From the NCBI GenBank assembly GCA_017405875.1, contig JAFQZM010000040.1, positions 1 through 64,000 of the forward strand: DNA of 64,000 nucleotides, given 5' to 3'. Origin of the DNA: a bacterium. Its GTDB lineage: Bacteria > UBP6 > UBA1177. The notes beneath the pieces were generated by a model, which saw nothing but the letters and a program-made list of their open reading frames with translations, was not told where the DNA came from and did not search any database. The position numbers and the translations under genes are program-made. Position 1 is the stretch's first letter; every line of letters starts with the position of its first letter. Positions 32,067 to 41,505 of this stretch are shown in pieces.

Positions 32067-32150
32067 CTGGTGCGAAGGGGGGGACTCGAACCCCCACGGT
32101 TGCCCGCCAGATCCTAAGTCTGGTGCGTCTGCCAATTCCGCCACTTTCGC
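32067..32150 (-). tRNA. tRNA-Leu (anticodon TAG)
   Basis: Minus strand: acceptor GCGAAAG/CTTCGC with encoded CCA. The anticodon loop between CCAGA and TCTGG reads TAG, and a long variable arm is present. Last gene of the tRNA cluster, 55 bp before tig. Confidence 0.94.
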
Positions 32151-32218
32151 AAGGATACAACTTTCCCTCATTTTGGAAAGCTAAAAAATATGTCGGGTGA
32201 TCAAAAGTAGAAAAAAGA

Positions 32219-32294
32219 TGGTAGGCCCTAAAGGATTCGAACCTTCGACCCACTGATTAAGAGTCAGTTGCTCTACCAGCTGAGCTAAGGGCCC
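32219..32294 (-). tRNA. tRNA-Lys (anticodon CTT)
   Basis: Minus strand: acceptor GGGCCCT pairs with AGGGCCT (one G-U at the end). Anticodon CTT in CTGACTCTTAATCAG, encoded CCA. Confidence 0.94.
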
Positions 32295-32307
32295 ACACTT
32301 TGCGTAA

Positions 32308-32383
32308 TGGGGTGGGAGGTGGGGCTCGAACCCACAACGCCCGGATCCACAATCCGGTGCTCTACCATTGAACTACACCCACC
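32308..32383 (-). tRNA. tRNA-His (anticodon GTG)
   Basis: Minus strand: anticodon GTG in CCGGATTGTGGATCCGG. An extra G at the 5' end faces discriminator C, as expected for histidine. The acceptor GTGGGTG/CTCCCAC has one U-U mismatch. CCA is encoded. Confidence 0.93.
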
Positions 32384-32415
32384 ACGTCTATTCAAATTAA
32401 AAAGAACAATCAAAA

Positions 32416-32492
<77 letters not shown>

Positions 32493-32524
32493 ACACTCAA
32501 AACATCCGGTTGCCAAAGACCTGA

Positions 32525-32603
<79 letters not shown>

Positions 32604-32615
32604 AAAGGCGGACGC

Positions 32616-32643
32616 ATAGTACGAATAATTTTTTAAAAATCAA
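32616..32643 (-). promoter_or_regulatory. promoter of the five-tRNA cluster
   Basis: Minus strand: TTGATT (32638-32643), 16 bp, TACTAT (32616-32621), then GCGTCCGCC just before tRNA-Pro. It may also drive tig. Confidence 0.55.
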
Positions 32644-32662
32644 GTTTTTTGTTTGATTCAGG

Positions 32663-32691
32663 GATTTTGGCAAGTGTAACTTGCCAAAATC
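32663..32691. repeat. perfect 13-bp inverted repeat after argS
   Basis: GATTTTGGCAAGT (32663-32675), loop GTA, ACTTGCCAAAATC (32679-32691). It lies between the end of argS and the tRNA promoter. A T-rich tract follows on the plus strand (TTTGGTTTTTTTT), where there is no gene to terminate; on the minus strand no T-run follows. It may still end argS transcripts or bind a regulator. Confidence 0.6.
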
Positions 32692-32771
32692 TTTGGTTTT
32701 TTTGGCAAGCCGCCGGGATCACTGGATCACGGGATTTCGAGATCTCGGCATGATTTGCGGCGCGTCAAAAA

Positions 32772-34487
32772 TTACATCTTCTCCGGCGCTTCGATTCCGA
32801 GCAGGTCAAGCCCTGTTTTGATTGTCCGTGCCACTGCTTCTGCCAGAAGAAGGCGCGACTGCATCTTTTCGGGTTCGGCTTTGAGGATGGGAGTCGAGTT
32901 GTAAAATGTGCCGAATTTCTGCACGAGGTCAAAAATGTGGTCAGCGATGAAGTTCGGTTTGTAGAGTTCAGCCGCCTTTTCGACACATTCGGGGAATCTC
33001 GCGACACTTGCGGCGATGCTTCTTTCGATCTCGCTTTCCAAAGAAATTCTGCAGTTAAAATCAAGGTTTATCCCTTTTTCGGCTGCTTTGCGTTTTATAG
33101 ACTGCACTCTTGCGTAGGAATACTGCAGGTAAGGCGCGGTATTTCCTTCAAAACTGAGTGCCTTCTCCCACGAAAAGTCGATGTTGCTCGTTCTGTTCTG
33201 CGAAAGGTCGGAGTATTTCAACGCGCCGATGCCGACAGCTTTTGCGATTTTTCTCTTTTCTTCAGCCGGAAGTTCGGGATTTTTCTCTTCAACGACACTA
33301 AGACCTTTGCTTTCAGCCTCTTTGAAAAGGTCTGCAAGTTTTATCGTGTTTCCGGCGCGTGTTTTCAGAATTTCGCCGTTGAACGAAAGAACTCCGAAGG
33401 GAATGTGGACGAATTCCATCTTCCAGCCGGCACGCTCGGCAATATTGAATATCTGCTTGAAGTGAACCGCCTGCCTGTCGTCGGTGACGTAAAGCGCCTT
33501 GTTCATTCTGTAGTTTTCGTATTTGTATTTTATCGTGGCAAGGTCGCTTGTCGCGTATAAAAATGCGCCGTCTTTTTTCCGCACGATGCAGGGATGAAGG
33601 TTCTCTTTTTCATCAAAAAATACGACCAGCGCCCCTTCGCTTTCTACTGCAAGCCCTTTTTCTATAAGCTCGTCGATAACCTTCGGCATAAGCGGATGAT
33701 AGAACGATTCGCCGTAGTAAGTGTCGAATTTTACTCCCAAATATTCGTAGATTTTTTTACACTCGGCGAGCGTTATATCGACGAATTTTTTCCAGAGAGC
33801 CATATTTTTTTCATCGCCGTCCTGCACTTTTTTAAGTTCCGTTCTCGCAAGTTCTTCAAGTTCGGGTTCTTTTTCAGCTTCGTCACCGAATTTTATGTAG
33901 ATTCTTTCAAGTTCCGAAATCGGATCTTTCTCGAAATTCTCCTTGTCGAGCCATCTTTCCCAGCCGACGATAAGTTTGCCGAACTGCGTTCCCCAGTCGC
34001 CTAAGTGATTGTCGGCGATGACATTGTAACCAACGAATTTCATTATCCTTTTTATGCTGTCGCCGATAATTGTGGTTCTCAAGTGACCGACGTGCATCGG
34101 TTTTGCGATATTGGGCGAAGAGTAGTCGATTACGACTGTTCCGTCGGTATTTATATGCGAAAAATCCCAGTTTTCAGTGAATGTTTTTGTAACCGTTTCG
34201 GAAATAGCCTCTTTTTTGAGAAAAATGTTTATGAAGCCGGGTCCCGCCACTTCGACTTTTTCGGTGAGATCGTTTTCGGGAATCGCTGCAATCAGACTTT
34301 CAGCAATCATTTTAGGAGCAAGCCTGAAAATTTTTGAAGAAGTCATCGCGAAATTTGTCTGATAGTCGCCGAATTTTTCGTCAGTTGCCGGCTGCAGGAC
34401 GAGTTTCCCCCAGTCTTCGAAGTCGGGACGGATATTTTTTATCGCCTCTTTAAAAAGTTTTTCGAGTCTGATTCTCAAAAGTTCCAT
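32772..34487 (-). CDS. argS: arginyl-tRNA synthetase
   Basis: Class I synthetase that charges tRNA-Arg. The 571 residues hold the HIGH-type motif in SPNIAKPMHVGHLRTT, the arginine-site DNHLGDWGTQFGKL, and a family-typical degenerate KMSK region (LKTRAGNTIKLADL). The C-terminal helical anticodon domain has the usual PYLQYSYARVQSI. The ATG has GGGGAG upstream. A tRNA-Arg gene lies in the adjacent cluster, though the two are separate transcripts. Confidence 0.96.
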   Translation of the reverse strand: MELLRIRLEKLFKEAIKNIRPDFEDWGKLVLQPATDEKFGDYQTNFAMTSSKIFRLAPKMIAESLIAAIPENDLTEKVEVAGPGFINIFLKKEAISETVTKTFTENWDFSHINTDGTVVIDYSSPNIAKPMHVGHLRTTIIGDSIKRIMKFVGYNVIADNHLGDWGTQFGKLIVGWERWLDKENFEKDPISELERIYIKFGDEAEKEPELEELARTELKKVQDGDEKNMALWKKFVDITLAECKKIYEYLGVKFDTYYGESFYHPLMPKVIDELIEKGLAVESEGALVVFFDEKENLHPCIVRKKDGAFLYATSDLATIKYKYENYRMNKALYVTDDRQAVHFKQIFNIAERAGWKMEFVHIPFGVLSFNGEILKTRAGNTIKLADLFKEAESKGLSVVEEKNPELPAEEKRKIAKAVGIGALKYSDLSQNRTSNIDFSWEKALSFEGNTAPYLQYSYARVQSIKRKAAEKGINLDFNCRISLESEIERSIAASVARFPECVEKAAELYKPNFIADHIFDLVQKFGTFYNSTPILKAEPEKMQSRLLLAEAVARTIKTGLDLLGIEAPEKM

Positions 34488-34520
34488 TTTTTACTCCCCA
34501 AAAGTTCCAAAAAACGCGGA

Positions 34521-34548
34521 ATCTTACATTTTTTAAGCCTGTAGGCAA
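34521..34548 (-). promoter_or_regulatory. argS promoter
   Basis: Minus strand: TTGCCT (34543-34548), 16 bp, TAAGAT (34521-34526), followed by TCCGCGTTTTTTGG. The same 14 bases follow the -10 region of malG. Confidence 0.55.
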
Positions 34549-34633
34549 TATTTGTCATGCCGAATGTTAGTGGAATTTATAAAAATTGTAGGTATAATAG
34601 GTGGTTTTGTGTTGCGATCAGGAGGAAAAAAGA

Positions 34634-36466
34634 ATGAAGTTAATGCTTAAATTGTTGATTTTAAACGTGTTTTTTGCAGGAGTTCTGAGTGCTTTGCCTA
34701 TAAGCAACTTCCCGATTTTCGAGTATGAAGGCGCTTTCGACTACTTCATTCTTTCGAAGTCGCTGCTTTTAAATACCAGTGCTTATTCGACTTACGAGCC
34801 GCAGGGCGACACTTCAATAGGAGTCGAAGGTGCGAGCGATTTTCTGCTTGAAACCGACATTCCGAAAGATGCCGTTATCGAGCAGGCTTTTCTTGTCTGG
34901 TTCGCTTCAGTTAACGATGCCGACAAGATGATGTTCACCGACAACCAGGTCACTTTGATGACTCCTGACGGTGAAGAACACACCGTTACCGCTTCGCTTC
35001 AGGGAAATACTGCTTCTCCGCAGGGGTTCGAGTTCGAATCATACTATAAAACAGGCTATTACTACTATGTCTACAGAGTCGATGTCACCGATATCATCGC
35101 AAATTTTCAGTATGACAAAGAGACCGGCGAGAGAAAGTCGCTTGTCGGCGAATACAAAGTTTCGGGCGTTGACGACATTTACGACTGCGCTCAGAGCGGA
35201 ACAAGCCACAATTACTGCCAGATGGCGAGCATGATCGGCGGCTGGCAGCTTATTCTGATTTACGGCTCTTCACAGATCGCACGTAAAAGACTCTATCTTT
35301 ACAACGGTCTGGATTGGAGTGCCAACACCACGCTGAAACCGACGACGATAACTATCGGCAACTTCGAGCTTCCCGAAAAGGCTGCTGTAAAAGTTTCGTT
35401 CGTAACTGCCGACGGTGACGATGTTGCTTCGGCTCCCGAATCTCTCGAAATCAGAGGCGGTCTGACTGATCAGCATCTTGTCCTGGGTGATGTTGACGGC
35501 TCGTGCAATCCGCTGAACCAGCCGTTCAACAGCAAGTTCAGGACTGTAAACCACAAAGGTGAAGTTTCCGACTGCCGCGAAGAACTTTCTTTCGATATCG
35601 ACACTTTCTTTCTGCAGTACGACGAGAGTATCGAAGATAGCATAATAAATCCGCATGTCCAGTACGGAACGAATTCGATGGATTTCTACATCAAGACAGG
35701 TGCCGACATCGTCCTTACGAATTACGTTATCCTTTCGGTTGATACGCGCCTTCCTGCATTCGATATTCCCGAGAAAAACGAAAAATTCCTTCTTACGACG
35801 ACAGGCGAGGACGGCAAAGTCTGCAAGGACACCGCTTTCGGTTATCAGATCGTAGTCGAAAATCACGGTCAGGAGCCGGCAGAGCTGGTAATGGTCAGCG
35901 ATACTTTGAGAGATATCCAGACTTACATTCCTGGAACTTTCCAGATCGACTACACCGGAACTGGAAAATGTTTCGAGGATTATCCTGACGGCGGTGATTT
36001 CCCGCTTAAATCGGGCATTATGGTTGCTGATAAAATGGAAATCTGTCAGGATGAGTCTAACTGCGAAAGAATTCTTCTGCGTTTCCTCGTCAAAATGCCC
36101 GAAAATGCGCCGAAAAACGCTTCATTCAACAATACGGCTTTAATCTGGGATTCCAAAACAGGTGAGGAATCGGCTTACAGAACCAATCAGGGGCTGCCCG
36201 TCAGATCGACTCTGGCTGCTTCGTGCGATGCTATGGACGATGCGGCGGTAAAGGCAAAACTTTACACGAAAGAGAGCATGACCTGTGACGGCAGCAAGGA
36301 AGTTCCCGATGATCCAGAACCCTCTTCCGACAAGGACGACACAGACACTGACACTCAGCCGGGAGACGAAGATTCAGGCGATACCGGAAAAGATAACGAT
36401 CCCGCCGACGGCGCTGACGGCGAAGATGAAGAGGATGATGCAGGCTGCGCGTTGATATTTATTTAG
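34634..36466 (+). CDS. secreted DUF11-like protein with C-terminal GCAL motif
   Basis: 610 residues; ATG at 34634 chosen for its GGAGG, 33 bases below an alternative start. The signal peptide ends GVLSA before Leu-Pro. The central region has repeated beta-rich phrases and several conserved Cys; residues about 390-530 resemble the DUF11/isopeptide-type repeat of surface proteins (FGYQIVVENHGQEPAELVMV). An acidic Asp/Thr/Gly linker of about 50 residues follows, ending DDAGCALIFI at the very C-terminus. The downstream protease ends DDSGCALTLI, so this is a shared tail motif. With the protease it forms an operon (27-bp gap). A -10 box TATAAT stands at 34593-34598. Confidence 0.8.
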   Translation: MKLMLKLLILNVFFAGVLSALPISNFPIFEYEGAFDYFILSKSLLLNTSAYSTYEPQGDTSIGVEGASDFLLETDIPKDAVIEQAFLVWFASVNDADKMMFTDNQVTLMTPDGEEHTVTASLQGNTASPQGFEFESYYKTGYYYYVYRVDVTDIIANFQYDKETGERKSLVGEYKVSGVDDIYDCAQSGTSHNYCQMASMIGGWQLILIYGSSQIARKRLYLYNGLDWSANTTLKPTTITIGNFELPEKAAVKVSFVTADGDDVASAPESLEIRGGLTDQHLVLGDVDGSCNPLNQPFNSKFRTVNHKGEVSDCREELSFDIDTFFLQYDESIEDSIINPHVQYGTNSMDFYIKTGADIVLTNYVILSVDTRLPAFDIPEKNEKFLLTTTGEDGKVCKDTAFGYQIVVENHGQEPAELVMVSDTLRDIQTYIPGTFQIDYTGTGKCFEDYPDGGDFPLKSGIMVADKMEICQDESNCERILLRFLVKMPENAPKNASFNNTALIWDSKTGEESAYRTNQGLPVRSTLAASCDAMDDAAVKAKLYTKESMTCDGSKEVPDDPEPSSDKDDTDTDTQPGDEDSGDTGKDNDPADGADGEDEEDDAGCALIFI

Positions 36467-36493
36467 GCTGCAAACTTTTTAAGGAGTTGATAA

Positions 36494-38440
36494 ATGAAAA
36501 AAATCGCATTGTTTTTGGTTGTTTTGCTTCCGTTTTTTATGTTTGCCGAAACTCTTTACTACTATTCAAACGGCAAAAAAATCCCTCTTTCCGAGACTTC
36601 CGGTTACACTTTTGTTCATGATGTAACTACTAAATCGGTTGACACTTTTGCAAAAAGTTTGAACTTCACACTCAGGCATGAAAATATTTATCTTTTCAAC
36701 AAATTAAGCTCGAAAAATCTTAAAGAGCTTGAAAAAAGCGGAAAAATTCTGCCTGCGTACAAAAGAAACGGCAAAGAAAAGGTTTTCGCAAGCGGCAGAA
36801 TTTTCGTTAAACTTCCGGAACTTGGTGCTAAAGCTGCCGAAAAATGGTGCAAGAACAACGGCTTGCGTCTTATCAAAACATTTAAATATGCACCTGGCTG
36901 GTATCTTGCTGAAACAAGCGAAAATCCGGTAAAAAAATCGGTCGAACTTGTTGAAAAGAAGATCGCGGCTCAGGCTGAACCGAGCTTTTTCGTAAAATTC
37001 GAAGAGAGGACGTACATTCCGAACGATCCGCTTTTTGCAAATCAGTGGCATCTTTACAACGACGGCACCAATCCGAATGTTTCCGGTTCTGACAGCACGC
37101 ATGTCGCAGAAGCCTGGGATGTCCTGCGCACAATCAAAGGCGAACTCGGCGGTTCGACCGTAAAACTGGCGATAATCGACGACGGCTTTGACAGCACTCA
37201 CGAAGATTTTCAGGGCCGTTTTCTTCCCGGACACGATTTCGCAGACGGAGACGACTTTCCTGATCCCAACCAGAGCGGCATGAATCCTGATCAGCACGGA
37301 ACATCTGTCGCAGGAGTCGCAGGCGGTGCTACCGACAACGGAATCGGCATCGCCGGTGCGTGCCCGAACTGCCAGCTTATTCCGATAAGAATGAACATGA
37401 GTACATATTCGCTTGATTCATCTGCGATCGAATGCTTTGAATGGGCGGCGAATGCAGGTGCCGACATAATTTCAAACAGCTGGGGCCCGGCTGACGGAAC
37501 AGGCCAGACAGTCAACATGAACCAGACTTTGCAGGACCTCGTCCTGAATATTACTACAACCGGTAGAAAAGGTTTGGGAACGATCATTCTTTTTGCTGCC
37601 GGAAACGGCGGTGAAAGCATCGAAACCGACGGTTATGCAAGCAACCCCAATGTTTTTGCGATCGGCGCAAGCAATGCTGCCGGAATGAAGGCGTCTTATT
37701 CCGATTTCGGCAACTCGCTCGACTTTATGGCGTCAAGCTGCGATCAGGATATGAACGGCGGTGACGCATGGGCCGGCGGCGGCGTTATTGACGGAATCTG
37801 GACGACTGACAACATGGGTTCAGGCGGTTACAACGCCGGTAACGAGAATGACGGCGATGCGTTGGGAAACTACACGAACAGTTTCGGCGGAACCTCGTCG
37901 GCTTGTCCGCTTGCAGCCGGAATCACGGGACTTGTTCTTTTTGCAAATCCGAGTCTGACCAAAGATCAGGTTTATGAAATTTACAAGGAAACTTCCGACA
38001 AAATAGGTGCCGACAATTATGACGGAAACGGTTTCAGCATGAATTACGGTTACGGCAGAATCAACGCATGCAAGGCTGTTAAAAAAGCTCTTGAAATGGC
38101 GGGAACCGATGTTTCTTCCGTTGAATGCGGCGGTCCTGTCAACCAGTCCGATCCCGGCAACCCTGATCCCGGCAACCCCGGTACGCCGACCGATCCGACT
38201 GATTCCCTTTGCGGAAACGGAAATGTCGATGCTAACGAAATCTGCGACGGAAACACGGTGCCCTGCGATCAGCTTGCCGGAGCTCCTAAAAACGGAACCG
38301 CAAAATGTGCCCCTGACTGCATGAGCTGGGATAAATCGGATTGCAGCGACGAAGAAGAGGAATCTCAGGCAAACGAACCGGAAGGAAACGGACCTGTTAT
38401 CAGGGACGACGATTCAGGCTGTGCTCTCACGCTGATTTAA
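36494..38440 (+). CDS. subtilisin-like secreted serine protease
   Basis: 648 residues. The signal peptide ends FMFA before Glu-Thr. Residues about 20-165 are a propeptide-like region. The S8 domain has Asp229 (LAIIDDGFD), His268 (DQHGTSVAGVAGG), oxyanion Asn371 (AAGNGG) and Ser468 (GGTSSACPLAAG), so the triad is complete. After a Pro/Asp/Gly linker comes a Cys-rich repeat of the CGNGNVDANEICDG type known from myxobacterial surface proteins. The tail ends DDSGCALTLI, like the upstream gene product. AAGGAG precedes the ATG. It may mature exported proteins or digest external protein. Confidence 0.93.
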   Translation: MKKIALFLVVLLPFFMFAETLYYYSNGKKIPLSETSGYTFVHDVTTKSVDTFAKSLNFTLRHENIYLFNKLSSKNLKELEKSGKILPAYKRNGKEKVFASGRIFVKLPELGAKAAEKWCKNNGLRLIKTFKYAPGWYLAETSENPVKKSVELVEKKIAAQAEPSFFVKFEERTYIPNDPLFANQWHLYNDGTNPNVSGSDSTHVAEAWDVLRTIKGELGGSTVKLAIIDDGFDSTHEDFQGRFLPGHDFADGDDFPDPNQSGMNPDQHGTSVAGVAGGATDNGIGIAGACPNCQLIPIRMNMSTYSLDSSAIECFEWAANAGADIISNSWGPADGTGQTVNMNQTLQDLVLNITTTGRKGLGTIILFAAGNGGESIETDGYASNPNVFAIGASNAAGMKASYSDFGNSLDFMASSCDQDMNGGDAWAGGGVIDGIWTTDNMGSGGYNAGNENDGDALGNYTNSFGGTSSACPLAAGITGLVLFANPSLTKDQVYEIYKETSDKIGADNYDGNGFSMNYGYGRINACKAVKKALEMAGTDVSSVECGGPVNQSDPGNPDPGNPGTPTDPTDSLCGNGNVDANEICDGNTVPCDQLAGAPKNGTAKCAPDCMSWDKSDCSDEEEESQANEPEGNGPVIRDDDSGCALTLI

Positions 38441-38443
38441 CCG

Positions 38444-39244
38444 ATGTTTCGCAAGTTTCCGGCATTTTTCAGACTTTACCGCGCAGATGTTTTTCTGCTT
38501 TCGTTTCTCGCATTTTTTGCGGGAAGACTGCTCGGGAAAGATGAATTTTCATGGTTTTTTGCGGTGCAGTCGCTTTTTGTCGCGCTTTTCCCGTATAATT
38601 TCGTCTACACGCTCAATTCAATAACCGATGTCGTTGAAGATTCGGCAAACAAGCCGTGGCGTCCTTTGCCAAGCGGAGTCATATCAAGGTGGGACGCGGT
38701 TTTATGGCTGATTTTCCTCACTTTCGGCACGATTTTAGGCTCTGTCGTACTTTTTGAAGGTTTGGAAAAGTTTCTCGTTTTTTTAATTCTGTTTTTCGGA
38801 GTTGCCTATTCGCTGCCTCCTTTGACACTTAAAAAACGGGGGATTGCTGCGTGCTTCGTAACCGGAGTCGGTATCGCTTATCCGATGATTGTTGCGGGTG
38901 GAAAGAGTTGTCTGCCGTGTTCTCTGAGTCTGCTGCTCCACGTTTTGGGCGTTACGGCTTTGAAAGATCTTTCCGATGCTGAAGGTGATGCGCTTGCCGG
39001 AAGGAAAAACAGCACGGATCTTAAAAAGACTTGTGCGGTATCAGCGGTTTTCATGCTGCTTTCGGCAGCCGGATTCCTTTTAAGTCCTCAGAAAATCGCG
39101 GTGATCCTGCCGCTCTCATCTCTGGTCCTTCTTTTTTGGAATTTCTTCTTTGCAAAAAAGGATTTCAAAGAAAAAATCTACGCCAGAATCATTCTTGTTA
39201 CCGGAATTACTGCGGTCGCGGCTGTTGCAATGCTGAAAATTTGA
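38444..39244 (+). CDS. UbiA-family prenyltransferase
   Basis: 266 residues, about eight membrane spans. Both Asp-rich motifs of the family are present: NSITDVVEDSANKPWRPLPSG (first, ligand for the prenyl diphosphate) and KDLSDAEGD (second). Members attach polyprenyl chains to aromatic rings (quinones, haem O) or to sugars or lipids. This one is not close enough to a named enzyme to assign. The ATG lies three bases after the protease stop, and no ribosome site is visible, so translation is probably coupled. Why a prenyltransferase follows a secreted protease is unclear. Confidence 0.88.
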   Translation: MFRKFPAFFRLYRADVFLLSFLAFFAGRLLGKDEFSWFFAVQSLFVALFPYNFVYTLNSITDVVEDSANKPWRPLPSGVISRWDAVLWLIFLTFGTILGSVVLFEGLEKFLVFLILFFGVAYSLPPLTLKKRGIAACFVTGVGIAYPMIVAGGKSCLPCSLSLLLHVLGVTALKDLSDAEGDALAGRKNSTDLKKTCAVSAVFMLLSAAGFLLSPQKIAVILPLSSLVLLFWNFFFAKKDFKEKIYARIILVTGITAVAAVAMLKI

Positions 39245-39277
39245 GTATAATACTTAGGTTTTTTTGACGGAGGCTCC

Positions 39278-41266
39278 ATGAAAATAAAAATTCTGATTAT
39301 TCTTGCGGCTCTGCTTTTTGCTGCCGCCTGCGGTTCAGAAAATGATGATCCGTACGGTGAATACGGCGGTGACAGTGACAGGACTCATTCCGATGATGAT
39401 TCGGTTCTGCCTGACACAACCATATCGGATAATGATGCGACAGATACTGAACCTGATGACGATCCTTTAGATCCTGAATGGGCTGAAAGGGATGACGACG
39501 GTGACGGAATTACCAACGGAATCGAAGGAAAAGACGATGAGGATAATGACGGTGTTCCCAACTATCTTGACGATGACAGCGACAACGACGGAATTCCCGA
39601 TTCGGTAGAAGCTCCGCGCGGTGTTCCGGTCGATGACGACAACGACGGAATTCCGAATTTCCTTGACTATGACAGTGACGGCGACGGTATTCCTGATGTG
39701 TCGGAAGGAACAGGTGACTCTGACGGTGACGGAATGCCGAATTACCGTGACGATGACAGCGACGGTGACGGTATCTTGGATTCTGACGAGTGTTTTTCCG
39801 TTCCGTGTATAGACAGTGACGGAGACGGTAAGCCCGATTATCTTGATACTGACAGCGACGGAGACGGAATTCCCGATGTTTACGAGGGGATGAAAGATAT
39901 CGACAAAGACGGGCTTCCCAATTTCGTAGACGATGACAGCGATGGCGACGGAATTCCTGATTCGGTTGAAAACGAGGCCGGAACTGCGACTCCGATTGAC
40001 AGTGACGGCGACGGTATCCCCGATTTTCTTGATTTCGACAGCGACGGTGACGGTCTTTCTGACAAAATCGAATCTGAAATCGGTACTGACCCGAGACTCG
40101 CTGACTCTGACGGCGACGGATTTGACGACAACAGCGAATTTATTCTGGGAAGCGATCCCAATGATTCTGCAAGCGTCATTTCGGAAGATACTTTTTATGT
40201 TATTCTGCCTTATAACGGCGAACCTGTAGTCCAGCATCTTAATTTCAGCACCGATATTCAGAAAGTCGATGTTCTCATCATGGTTGACCTTTCAGGTTCA
40301 ATGATGGATGAACATGCAAATCTGAAAAACGGAATAAAAAACACCATTATTGACGGAGTCCGCAACGAGATCCCCGATTCGGCTTTCGGTCTTGTCAAAT
40401 TCGGAACCCTCCAGGATGATCCTTATATTCTTGCTCAGCCGATGACGACTGATTCTGATGCTGTAAAAAGCGCGGTTGACGGAATAACCGATTGCAACGG
40501 ATCTGACGAATACCACACCCACGCACTCTGGGAGGCTGCTTGCGGCGAAGGGGATTATGAAGACATCAAGACGAGCAATATGTTCGGAACATGCACTGCT
40601 ACCACACAACATTCTGACTTTACCGTTGCGCCGGTTAACTGTTCGGGACAGCTGGGAAGCATCGGCGGCGCCTGCTTCAGGGACGAAGCTCTGCCTATTT
40701 TCATAATGGCGAGCGACGAGGGTTTTACGGATGACGATTTCTGCGGCTGGAAAGATGGCTCGAGAAAGAATAGAGACATGGCTATCGAGAAGATGAATGC
40801 GATAAACGCAAAGTTTATCGGTCTTGACTCGGGCAGTTCGATGAGTGATTTCAACTATATTTCTGACGGAACGGGCTCCAACAACGGAGCAGGAACACGC
40901 TTCAACTTCTCTGTCAATGCCGACGGAACAGGATTTTCCAACGCGATTGTTGATGCCGTTATCGCCCTTACGAACAACATTCAGATAGATATCACGACAA
41001 AAGTAAAGCATGTTCCGAATGAATTCGGACTAGAGGATACGACGAAGTTCGTCAAGTCGATAAGTCCTGAAATTTTCCCTGATGTAAAACCCGGTCAGGA
41101 AGTTACTTTTGATGTAACGTTTGAAAATAATTTCTATCAGAACGAATCTTACGAATCGAAGGTTTTCACCGCATCGATAAGCGTTTTAGGCGACGGCGCG
41201 TTCCTCGATATGAGAGATGTCGTCATTGTTGTTCCGGGTCGTGATTACGCCGGTCAGAACGAATAG
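39278..41266 (+). CDS. lipoprotein with thrombospondin type 3 repeats and VWA domain
   Basis: 662 residues. The lipobox AAAC puts the lipid Cys at 18. After an Asp-rich spacer, residues about 70-300 hold about ten TSP3-type calcium-binding units (DSDGDGIPD, DDDNDGIPNFLD). The VWA domain (about 330-570) has an intact metal motif DLSGS (Asp337, Ser339, Ser341), and Cys residues suggest disulfides (CNGSDEY, ACGEGDY). A beta-rich end follows (PGQEVTFDVTFENNFY). Such proteins are calcium-stiffened surface rods carrying an adhesive head. ACGGAGG precedes the ATG, and TATAAT at 39245-39250 could be a promoter inside the intergenic gap. Confidence 0.92.
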   Translation: MKIKILIILAALLFAAACGSENDDPYGEYGGDSDRTHSDDDSVLPDTTISDNDATDTEPDDDPLDPEWAERDDDGDGITNGIEGKDDEDNDGVPNYLDDDSDNDGIPDSVEAPRGVPVDDDNDGIPNFLDYDSDGDGIPDVSEGTGDSDGDGMPNYRDDDSDGDGILDSDECFSVPCIDSDGDGKPDYLDTDSDGDGIPDVYEGMKDIDKDGLPNFVDDDSDGDGIPDSVENEAGTATPIDSDGDGIPDFLDFDSDGDGLSDKIESEIGTDPRLADSDGDGFDDNSEFILGSDPNDSASVISEDTFYVILPYNGEPVVQHLNFSTDIQKVDVLIMVDLSGSMMDEHANLKNGIKNTIIDGVRNEIPDSAFGLVKFGTLQDDPYILAQPMTTDSDAVKSAVDGITDCNGSDEYHTHALWEAACGEGDYEDIKTSNMFGTCTATTQHSDFTVAPVNCSGQLGSIGGACFRDEALPIFIMASDEGFTDDDFCGWKDGSRKNRDMAIEKMNAINAKFIGLDSGSSMSDFNYISDGTGSNNGAGTRFNFSVNADGTGFSNAIVDAVIALTNNIQIDITTKVKHVPNEFGLEDTTKFVKSISPEIFPDVKPGQEVTFDVTFENNFYQNESYESKVFTASISVLGDGAFLDMRDVVIVVPGRDYAGQNE

Positions 41267-41505
41267 TTTTGCCTGATCTAAGATAAATTATTCAAAAAAT
41301 TTGTTTTTGTGAAAAATCTAAAATTCAAAGCATAATTCTGTATTTGGTATAATTTTTATTTTTAATTTGAAAAATTATTGACTTTTATAAAAAATAAAAT
41401 ATTTATTTGCTTGTTATTTTGCTTTTTGTTTAGAATTTGTGAATTGGTTACGGGAATTGAGCTGATAGGATTTTTGATTGGTTTTAATGTAATGTTAGAA
41501 GGCGA

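Noticed and set aside
39467-40237. 256-codon minus-strand frame opposite the TSP3 repeats
   Set aside because: The repetitive GAC/GGT codons of the calcium repeats leave the reverse frame open by chance; the valine/isoleucine-rich product has no support.
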